Shown here: positions 1-6,238 of the stretch, piece after piece | Numbering within the stretch: position 1 is the first letter of the stretch | How the letters are laid out: every line of letters begins with the position of its first letter | Assembly (NCBI GenBank): GCA_029261435.1 | Contig: JAJDBI010000095.1 | Span: 1 to 7,176 of the forward strand | Source: Nitrospinaceae bacterium | GTDB lineage: Bacteria; Nitrospinota; Nitrospinia; Nitrospinales; VA-1 | DNA: 7,176 nucleotides | Direction: 5' to 3' | The notes under the pieces: model-generated | The model's database searches: none | Seen by the model: only the letters and a program-made list of their open reading frames with translations | What the model was told of the DNA's origin: nothing | Position numbers and translations under genes: made by a program

Positions 1-436
1 CGTAGGTGTTGCCACCAACGGTTACCTTTTTTTCCTGCATGGCTTGAAGCAGTGCCGCCTGAGTTTTGGGTGGGGTGCGATTAATTTCATCTGCCAATAT
101 GATGTTAGAAAAGACGGGCCCCTTGATAAATTGGAACACTCTCTTTCCGGTCACCGGATCGTCGTGCAGGATGTCAGTGCCGGTAATATCGGAGGGCATC
201 AGGTCGGGAGTAAACTGAATGCGGCTGAAACCCAGGTTGAGTACCTGCGACAGGGTGCTTACTAAAAGGGTTTTTGCCAGGCCGGGCACACCGACAAACA
301 GACAATGGCCTTTACAGAATAAAGCGACCAATAGGTCTTCAATCACTTCGTCCTGGCCCACAATGACTTTGCGGATTTCCTGGACGACTTCGTTCTTTGC
401 CTTTAAAAGTTCCTGCGCCAGCTCCAAATCTTTCAT
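1..436 (-). CDS. moxR: MoxR-family AAA+ ATPase, N-terminal 145 residues (cut by window edge)
   Basis: The reading frame starts at ATG 436-434 and runs off the left edge. Visible motifs are a Walker A loop GVPGLAKT (residues 49-56), the MoxR signature QFTPDLMPSDITGT (74-87), GPVF (106-109), Walker B IILADE (112-117) followed by INR, and QAMQEKKVTVGG near the cut. This order is typical of MoxR ATPases. They are about 310-340 residues long, so sensor 1, the arginine finger and the lid domain lie outside the window. MoxR proteins are cytoplasmic, chaperone-like ATPases thought to help mature or insert cofactors into partner proteins, often through vWA-domain proteins encoded nearby. A ribosome site AGGGAG (443-448) lies 6 nt before the start, and the gene begins 14 nt after the stop of the metallopeptidase gene, so it is very probably in the same operon. 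Family assignment is secure; the symbol is generic and the client is unknown. Confidence 0.95.
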   Translation of the reverse strand, partial: MKDLELAQELLKAKNEVVQEIRKVIVGQDEVIEDLLVALFCKGHCLFVGVPGLAKTLLVSTLSQVLNLGFSRIQFTPDLMPSDITGTDILHDDPVTGKRVFQFIKGPVFSNIILADEINRTPPKTQAALLQAMQEKKVTVGGNTY

Positions 437-450
437 GATAATCTCCCTGA

Positions 451-2010
451 TCAATCAATAAAACTGAACTGCCGCGCTTGCAATTCTTTTTCCCCGGTTA
501 ATCCTAATTTGTCGTAGACATGGATCAGTCGCATATGCACGAATGGATTGAAGGGATTAATACGTACTGCTTTTTCGAAATAAACCCGGGCTGCTTCATA
601 TTCCCGATTGGAAAAGTAGACCTCTCCCATATTAGCAAGGCTGGTGTGAAAATTCGGGAAAAACTCAAGGCTTTCCTTTAATAGATCTTCCGCTTCACTA
701 TATCTTTGTGTTTGCAGGTAGGTCCCTGCAAGCTTGTTGAATAATACCGGAGAATGGGAAGAAGATTCGTCGAGTGCTTTTTGGTATTCAATGATGGCGG
801 CTTTATAATGGTCTCTGGATTTGAGAATGTCTCCCAGATAGGTCAGGTCTCGTGCTTTCCGGGATCCTAGTGCTTTGTACCCCTTGTTTTCCGGTTCCAG
901 TCCTTTCCTGTTTTTAAACTCCGTGGTCAGGGTTTTAATTCCAGGGATATTTTTAAGTTCCAGCTTTTTTGCCCAGCTATCCCAGCTGTTTTGAAACCCT
1001 GTTAAATCCTGCCCAACATATTTCAAGAACACATCTTCGAACTCAGCCTTGGAAGCAAGTTCCGTTAGTATCTTTGCAAAAATATCGAATCCTTTAAGGG
1101 TCGTGAGATATTCCATCATGGAAGACACTTCTGCATAAGCCAGTTGCACGTCTTCTGCCGTTTTCAGTTTTGCGAGAGACGGCATCATCGCTTCCAGCGG
1201 TACCCGGTAATCATTTTTCAAAGCGTTGGAAAGCACTGTCTCCATGACAGGAGAAAGGTATTGCTCTTCACCACGCCACTGAGTTTCCAGGTATTTTGCA
1301 ATGCCTTCATGCATCCAGAGGGGCAGGTGGTTGTGGCTCTTTTTGGTTAAAAGGTAATGAACGTATTCATGGCTCAGGGTATCCATCCAGTTGAATCCGC
1401 GAACCAGTGATCCGGGAGATATCATCATGATGCGATGATACTTGCATAGTGCTACTGTCCCTGAGGTGAGAATGTCTTTGAGCGTTAATGGAGATATTTG
1501 TGCGAACGGTTTTCGGTCAGGATAAATCTCCACCAAAACTTTTTCTTTGGGGTAGTAATCCAGGATTTTCCCGAGGACTTGATAAGACTTCTCCAAAACT
1601 TCCTCTGCATAATGGATCAGAATTTCATCAGGCCCTTCCTCAAACCGAAAGATAAAATGCTCGCTCTCCTTTGAGATGAAATTTTTGGAAGCTCTGCGGG
1701 TGGCATCGACATGGTTTTTGAATTCTTTGACCTCTTTAAAATTGTCTCCTATATGACGAAGAATTTTCCAGGAGCGCTCGTAATTTCCTTTCATAAACTC
1801 AATGCGAGCCTGGAGGAAATGAGCATCGCCAGATTCAGGATATTCTTTTAAAAGCTGTTCTGACAGTTTCTCTGCGGAAGCGATATCCCAGTCCTGGACG
1901 AGTTGATAGCCTCGGAACACTTCATCAGAAACTGGGATTGAAGCAACACTTTTTCCTGGTCCTGCAAAAACCAGGATGATTGCCAGCAAGGCTTTGAGAA
2001 TATTTTTCAC
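451..2010 (-). CDS. Exported gluzincin-type (peptidase MA-like) metallopeptidase with TPR repeats
   Basis: This 519-residue protein begins with a Sec signal peptide: MKNILK, a hydrophobic stretch to about residue 16, and probable cleavage near SVA/S (23-24). A TPR-like helical region follows at about 31-88. The catalytic domain carries HEYVH (H214, E215, H218) and, 17 residues after the second His, E235 in LWMHEG. This is the HExxH plus distal Glu zinc site of gluzincins, as in Peptidase MA-like families. At least three TPR units lie at about 391-417, 421-453 and 454-489, giving a protease domain flanked by repeats that probably bind protein partners. The start is GTG at 2010-2008. It overlaps the upstream stop by 4 nt (GTGA) and has AAGGAA (2019-2024) 8 nt ahead, and the signal peptide follows at once, which supports this start. 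Only one Cys (C189) is present. Zinc-peptidase activity is inferred from motifs; the substrate is unknown. Confidence 0.88.
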   Translation of the reverse strand: MKNILKALLAIILVFAGPGKSVASIPVSDEVFRGYQLVQDWDIASAEKLSEQLLKEYPESGDAHFLQARIEFMKGNYERSWKILRHIGDNFKEVKEFKNHVDATRRASKNFISKESEHFIFRFEEGPDEILIHYAEEVLEKSYQVLGKILDYYPKEKVLVEIYPDRKPFAQISPLTLKDILTSGTVALCKYHRIMMISPGSLVRGFNWMDTLSHEYVHYLLTKKSHNHLPLWMHEGIAKYLETQWRGEEQYLSPVMETVLSNALKNDYRVPLEAMMPSLAKLKTAEDVQLAYAEVSSMMEYLTTLKGFDIFAKILTELASKAEFEDVFLKYVGQDLTGFQNSWDSWAKKLELKNIPGIKTLTTEFKNRKGLEPENKGYKALGSRKARDLTYLGDILKSRDHYKAAIIEYQKALDESSSHSPVLFNKLAGTYLQTQRYSEAEDLLKESLEFFPNFHTSLANMGEVYFSNREYEAARVYFEKAVRINPFNPFVHMRLIHVYDKLGLTGEKELQARQFSFID

Positions 2011-5000
2011 TGCACAAGTTCCTTGTAATACTCGTTAACCAGACGTTCATAGCTTTTGGGCGTTTGTTTTTTCATGGCATCTAATATATCTTCACGGAAA
2101 GCACTGGGAACCTTGTACTGATCTTCAGATGGAAGAAGTACTTTTTCTTTCTGCATGCGAACGGAGCCCCCACGTCTTGAATCTCTCCTGCTTCCTGTCC
2201 CTAATCGGAGGGGGGTATCCCGCTTGCCTTTGTCAGACATTTGGGTGCCGGAGTTTTTGATTTCATTCAATAGTTTCTGAGTTTTCTGAATAGATTTTAA
2301 TGCCCTGTTTTCTGAGTCGATGCCTCTTTGAACCTGTTGGCCTTGTAACCGCTCCTGGGCATTTTTAAGGTTTCTTTGAGCCTCCCCCATATTCCGGGAA
2401 AGAGCAGGTGGAAGCAGGGGGTTTTCCTTGTTCATTTTATTAAATAAACTCTCCATCTCTTTGGCTTGCTGACTCATTCCCTGTTCCTGTTTGGCTAGCT
2501 TATCCAGTTTGGCTTTTTCCTTGTCTGTAAGAAGTGACTGGCTGTCCTTTTCGATAGAACGTTTCAGGGAGCCTAGTTTTTTTGATATCTCCGCATTCAG
2601 TCGGGTGACTTCTCTCAGGTCCTGACTCAGTCGATCGCTAATGTCCTCTCTTTGATTCCGGGTGGTCCGTATACTTCCCTGCCAGCGGAATATTTCAGGA
2701 TAAGTATTTTTGAAGAGCACATTAAACTCGTTCAAATCGTTAAGCTCTGTCAACTCCTTCAAGGTTTCGTAACGTTTCCTGATTTGGGGAAGGTTTTTCT
2801 TGAACTCCCGAAACCCCTGGGTTCGAAGGTTATCCAATTCAATGACAGGCTCTGATAATTGCTTGCGAGCATCATTCAGTTCCTTGAAGTTGTCATCAAG
2901 GTCTTCATCGAGGCTTGAGTCGATGGTTTTTTGACTTAAGGATTTTATCTTCTGCCTGATTTTTGCTTCTTCCTGCATTAATTCGTGCATTTTGATCATG
3001 GCCTTGTGTTCATCCAGATATTTTGAGTCTTCTTCCAGAATATTCTGGATGGAGGTCACATCTTTTTTTAATTCATCAAAGAAACTTTTTATTAATGAAT
3101 CAAATTGTTTGGCCTGATTTGCACGTAGCTTCTGATTGATTTCCGAGGTGTTCTCAAGAACTTCCTTTTGTTTTTTCTCCAGGGAATCAAGTTTCGCCAT
3201 GGATTTATTGATTTGTTCCATGACTTGATTGTCTACCAGTGAATCCATGGATGACTTCGCTTGATCCAGTTGGTTGGCTAACTCTCTCAGGTCTTCAGCA
3301 ACCTTTTTGAGTTGTTCCAGAGCCTCATCCATTTTGCCTTGGCTGGCAAGGTCTTTAATTTTTTCCAGTGAAGCCATGGTCTCATCCATGTTCATACTTT
3401 TGTGAGCCTTGGAATTTAAAAACTCATCGGGCGAAGACTGGTTCTGCCGGGAAAGTTTGTCCATCATTTTCTGTAGAGTTTGTTGAATCTCGTTCAGCTT
3501 GGACTTGAGTTGGTTGGGAGTCAGAGGCGATTTTTTATCGCGGATATTTTCAAACTCTTCCTGCAGAGCCTGGGTCAATTGAGATAGCTGGTTTTCAAGA
3601 TCCAAGACTTGATCCATTTTCTGGCGATTGGTCATTTTGATCAGGTAAAGGATGTCCTGCTCCAGGTGAGCGACCATTCTGCCATTAAGCGTTTCAACAG
3701 AGCCCATTGTGAAACTCGCTGGCGTGGGTTTTAAAATTGTTCCCTGAATTTTATTGATGGTATCAATTTGATCTTCACGGATAGCGGTCAATCCGTTAAT
3801 GATGCTGTTTAAAAGGGTGAGGTAGGGCTGAGGGAAAGAATCAAAGTCCTTGGCCTGATTTTGAATGCGTTGAGCAAGTCCAATAATATCTATCAATGCA
3901 TCTGCGTGTGAGGCAAGAAGTTTCTTTCCGTAGAGAGCATTGATAGTGGTGGCTTTAAGTATCTCTCCTTCAACAAGTCCATTTGCCAGCAGGGCAATCA
4001 TCTTTTCTGACAATTCTTCTTGCAGTCGTACCAGGTTTTCCTGCTCTTTTCTGCTGTCAAAAATTATGAAACTGTAAATTTCTGATTGACCGGTGTTGGG
4101 TCCTGTGACGTTATCGTTATCTTTGACTTCTAAAAAATACTGAACCTTGTCTCCCGGTTGCAGACTCTCCAGAGACAGACTCCAGGAGAAATTTCCAGTC
4201 GAATCTTTTTCCGGCTGCTTGAAGCGTTTAATGCTTTTCGTCAAGGTGGTGTCGTTAATCTGGGCGATCAGGCTGATTTGACGGATTCCAAAATCGTCGT
4301 GGGCTTCATAAAACATTTGCACACTGTCGGTTTCATAGTAAACCGGCTTCGGATTGGCCGGAAACAAAATCACCTGTGGTGATTTGTCCTGCTCCAATGC
4401 AATGGAATATTTTTCTTTCAGAAGAACTTTGTCACTTTCAGGGGGTTTTACCCTGAACTGGTAATGGCCTTTTTCGCGAAGGATGAAAGAACCTCTCAGT
4501 ACTTTCAAGCCACTGACATCCATTGCAAAATTGTCACGGTTGTTCACCACCAGTTCTGCTCTGTTGATAGGCAGGTTGCTGTTGCCAGTGACTTGAACTT
4601 CGGTTCCGGGTAAAGCCTTGAGGGAACCTTGAGTAAGAATTTGCTTTTTCAGCCCTGTGTAGGAGGGGAACTCCAATATTAGAGACAGGTTGTCTATGTG
4701 ATAGTCAGCCTGTTTGTCAGTTATCTCGGAGCCTTTCTGATTTTCGCTTAGAATAGTCGGAGCCTGGGCTGACTCCTGTGAGTCTGGAGAAACCTGTTTC
4801 CCAAAACCAGTCAATAATACATTAGCTGTGATTAATGCAAGGAGCGTTACTAGAAATAGGTTACGCGCAGGAACAGCTCGTTGACCGCTAACCACCGAGT
4901 CCGGGTTGAGATTCTGGATTTCAGATTGAGTGCGCTGGATTTGTTCGCGAATGAGGGAGAGGGAAAAGGGAGTCTCTTTTTGATCTGTTAAATGACGTTC

Positions 5001-5309
5001 CAGTTGCGCGGCATTGATCAGGGAGTTATTTAATTCAGGAAATTTGGCTTCAGTTAGAAGCGCAGCCTGGTCTCGATTTATCCGGGAAAAACTATAAGTG
5101 GAGTAAATCCCCCAACCAAGTAAAAACAGGATCAAGCCAAACCAGCCGTAATTCAATAAAGGGGATTGAAAATAAGAAAACAACCCGGTTGCCAGAGCAG
5201 ACCCAGCTATAAGGGTTAATACAGAATAGGTGACCTGAGTGAAAAGAACCCGGTTCCATTTAGACTGAACACGTTTGAGAAAGTGATGGGTTTTAGAATT
5301 GGAGTCCAT
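2007..5309 (-). CDS. DUF4175-type inner-membrane protein with large periplasmic coiled-coil region
   Basis: This 1100-residue protein has predicted membrane helices at about 22-46, 55-73 and 149-167. Basic residues near the N-terminus (KWNR), after helix 2 (SRINRD) and before helix 3 suggest N-in topology. Residues 74-148 would then be cytoplasmic and everything after about 168 periplasmic. Residues 205-415 look like beta-sandwich domains, including DDFGIRQISL (338-347) and LQPGDKVQYFLEVKDND (383-399), which resemble the DUF4175 family. From about 420 to 1020 the protein is mostly charged helix and coiled coil, with the segment ASQGKMDEALEQLKKVAEDL at 654-673. A basic, Gly-rich linker (about 1028-1052) precedes a conserved-looking tail: YKVPSAFREDILDAMKK, then PKSYERLVNEYYKEL. 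There are no cysteines at all. The start is ATG 5309-5307 with no clear Shine-Dalgarno. The stop overlaps the next gene's GTG. Family assignment rests on remembered motif patterns; molecular function is unknown. Confidence 0.85.
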   Translation of the reverse strand: MDSNSKTHHFLKRVQSKWNRVLFTQVTYSVLTLIAGSALATGLFSYFQSPLLNYGWFGLILFLLGWGIYSTYSFSRINRDQAALLTEAKFPELNNSLINAAQLERHLTDQKETPFSLSLIREQIQRTQSEIQNLNPDSVVSGQRAVPARNLFLVTLLALITANVLLTGFGKQVSPDSQESAQAPTILSENQKGSEITDKQADYHIDNLSLILEFPSYTGLKKQILTQGSLKALPGTEVQVTGNSNLPINRAELVVNNRDNFAMDVSGLKVLRGSFILREKGHYQFRVKPPESDKVLLKEKYSIALEQDKSPQVILFPANPKPVYYETDSVQMFYEAHDDFGIRQISLIAQINDTTLTKSIKRFKQPEKDSTGNFSWSLSLESLQPGDKVQYFLEVKDNDNVTGPNTGQSEIYSFIIFDSRKEQENLVRLQEELSEKMIALLANGLVEGEILKATTINALYGKKLLASHADALIDIIGLAQRIQNQAKDFDSFPQPYLTLLNSIINGLTAIREDQIDTINKIQGTILKPTPASFTMGSVETLNGRMVAHLEQDILYLIKMTNRQKMDQVLDLENQLSQLTQALQEEFENIRDKKSPLTPNQLKSKLNEIQQTLQKMMDKLSRQNQSSPDEFLNSKAHKSMNMDETMASLEKIKDLASQGKMDEALEQLKKVAEDLRELANQLDQAKSSMDSLVDNQVMEQINKSMAKLDSLEKKQKEVLENTSEINQKLRANQAKQFDSLIKSFFDELKKDVTSIQNILEEDSKYLDEHKAMIKMHELMQEEAKIRQKIKSLSQKTIDSSLDEDLDDNFKELNDARKQLSEPVIELDNLRTQGFREFKKNLPQIRKRYETLKELTELNDLNEFNVLFKNTYPEIFRWQGSIRTTRNQREDISDRLSQDLREVTRLNAEISKKLGSLKRSIEKDSQSLLTDKEKAKLDKLAKQEQGMSQQAKEMESLFNKMNKENPLLPPALSRNMGEAQRNLKNAQERLQGQQVQRGIDSENRALKSIQKTQKLLNEIKNSGTQMSDKGKRDTPLRLGTGSRRDSRRGGSVRMQKEKVLLPSEDQYKVPSAFREDILDAMKKQTPKSYERLVNEYYKELVQ

Positions 5310-5387
5310 TAGATCACTGGGAATAATTCAACACTCAACTATTTTATTACAGCCACCCTGTGAATCCCACTGAATAAACTTCATCCA
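5310..5387 (-). other. Short spacer between slipin and DUF4175 genes
   Basis: This 78-nt gap lies between the slipin stop codon (5390-5388) and the DUF4175 start. It is AT-rich and I see no convincing sigma-70 promoter, no strong Shine-Dalgarno before the downstream ATG, and no GC-rich hairpin followed by a T run. An imperfect inverted repeat is present: the minus-strand arms CAGTGGGA and TCCCAGTG are separated by about 40 nt and have one internal mismatch. With no terminator visible, read-through from the slipin gene into the next gene is plausible. Confidence 0.5.
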
Positions 5388-6137
5388 TCAGGTATCTTTG
5401 CCCTTGTTGCGTAGAGAATCGAACAGGTCAAAGGGGATAGGAATATACGTATGCGTGCCGTCACCACTTGAAAGGTCGAGCAGAGTTTGAAAAAAACGCA
5501 GTTGTAATGCTGGCGGGTGGGCACCGATAAGGTCTGCAGCATCACAGGTTTTTTGCGCTGCTTCAAACTCACCCTGAGCATTGATGACTTTAGCCCGTCT
5601 TTCGCGCTCGGCTTCTGCTTGTTTTGCCAGGGCTCGTTGCATCTCCTGTGGCAGGTCGACATTTTTTACTTCTACATTGGCGACCTTGACTCCCCATGGC
5701 TCGGTTTGTTCATCAATCACTTTTTGCAGGTGAGCGTTGATCTCTTCACGGTTGGAGAGCAGGTCGTCGAGTGTGCTTTGTCCCAAAACACTTCGCAAAG
5801 TCGTTTGCGAGAGCTGGGAAGTCGCATACAGATAGTCCTCTACTTCAATAATGGCTTTTTTGGAATCGACGACACGAAAGTAAAGAACAGCATTGACCTT
5901 CACCGTTACGTTATCCTTGGTGATGATGTCTTGTGGCGGAACATCCATCACCACAGTGCGCAGACTGACCTTGACCATTTTCTGGACTCCGGGTACGACA
6001 ACGATGATTCCCGGGCCTTTGACTTTCCAGAATCTTCCGAACAGGAAAATAACTCCTCTTTCGTATTCACGCAAAACCTTGAACATGCTGAAGGCCAGCA
6101 GGGCGATCAATACTAGTGGGGTCATTAGAAAATCCAT
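5388..6137 (-). CDS. Slipin / stomatin-like SPFH-domain membrane protein
   Basis: This 249-residue protein has one N-terminal membrane anchor (about residues 5-20) followed by the SPFH core (about 22-185). Slipin hallmarks are YERGVIFLFGRF (25-36), KGPGIIVVVPG (40-50), VPPQDIITKDNVTVKVNAVL (66-85), EDYLYATSQLSQTTLRSVLG (100-119) and DLPQEMQRALAKQAEAERER (161-180). A coiled-coil segment follows, ending in ALQLRFFQTL and the hydrophobic tail YIPIPFDLF (231-239). The length is normal for bacterial slipins. They form membrane-associated oligomeric scaffolds and are often paired with an NfeD membrane protease. No NfeD gene is adjacent here: the upstream neighbour is divergent, and DUF4175 lies downstream. 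The start at ATG 6137-6135 is fixed by AGGAG (6145-6149) with 7-nt spacing. An in-frame ATG four codons later is less well spaced. Family assignment is secure; the physiological role is inferred. Confidence 0.95.
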   Translation of the reverse strand: MDFLMTPLVLIALLAFSMFKVLREYERGVIFLFGRFWKVKGPGIIVVVPGVQKMVKVSLRTVVMDVPPQDIITKDNVTVKVNAVLYFRVVDSKKAIIEVEDYLYATSQLSQTTLRSVLGQSTLDDLLSNREEINAHLQKVIDEQTEPWGVKVANVEVKNVDLPQEMQRALAKQAEAERERRAKVINAQGEFEAAQKTCDAADLIGAHPPALQLRFFQTLLDLSSGDGTHTYIPIPFDLFDSLRNKGKDT

Positions 6138-6238
6138 AATGGTTCTCCTGTGTTTATTTGAGGTCTCCTTAATGATAACAAGTTTTGCAGACCAAGTCTG
6201 AGTTTATATTGGGTATCTGCAGTGTTAAAATAACCTTT
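6138..6238. promoter_or_regulatory. Divergent intergenic promoter region
   Basis: These 101 bp separate the slipin gene (minus) from the exported protein gene (plus), so promoters for both directions should lie here or overlap the gene starts. A minus-strand candidate is CAGACT (6195-6200), a 17-nt spacer and TATCAT (6172-6177), which would start transcription near 6165. The -10 is good but the -35 is poor. A plus-strand candidate is TTTATA (6203-6208), a 17-nt spacer and TAAAAT (6226-6231), which would start near 6238. A perfect 5-bp inverted repeat, CAGAC-CAA-GTCTG (6188-6200), overlaps the minus -35 candidate and could be an operator. All of these are weak single-sequence matches. Confidence 0.4.
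6145..6170 (-). promoter_or_regulatory. Slipin ribosome binding site plus a second upstream Shine-Dalgarno-like element
   Basis: On the minus strand AGGAG (6145-6149) sits 7 nt before the slipin ATG and is the functional-looking site. A stronger match, AAGGAG (6165-6170), lies 15 nt further upstream with no ATG, GTG or TTG at a usable distance. The second copy could be a ribosome standby site, a remnant, or chance in purine-rich DNA. Confidence 0.6.

Noticed and set aside
44..461. Two plus-strand open frames of 73 and 80 codons at the left end
   Set aside because: Both are antisense to moxR, which shows Walker A, Walker B and signature motifs in uninterrupted order.
2007..4100. Internal DNA repeats within the long coiled-coil coding region
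   Set aside because: The Lys/Glu/Gln/Leu-rich codons give recurrent short words, but I found no direct repeat long or regular enough to call.
5316..5372. Imperfect inverted repeat between the slipin and DUF4175 genes as a terminator
   Set aside because: The arms are only about 8 bp with a mismatch, the loop is about 40 nt, and no T run follows in the direction of transcription.
5310..5387. A separate promoter for the DUF4175 gene using an AT-rich TAATAAAAT element
   Set aside because: No acceptable -35 element occurs at 16-18 nt spacing; the candidates there are GC-rich or mismatched.
5381..5662. 93-codon minus-strand open frame in another frame of the slipin gene
   Set aside because: It overlaps the 3' half of the slipin gene, has no recognisable motif, and the slipin reading is intact, so there is no frameshift to explain.
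5517..6116. 199-codon open frame on the plus strand, antisense to the slipin gene
   Set aside because: It lies entirely opposite a slipin gene with clear family motifs. Its translation is rich in Ser, Phe and Leu with no domain features, as expected of an antisense shadow.
6185..6238. TTG 6185 as the start of the plus-strand exported protein
   Set aside because: It would put 18 largely polar residues before a well-formed signal peptide and has no ribosome site. ATG 6239 gives a normal signal peptide.
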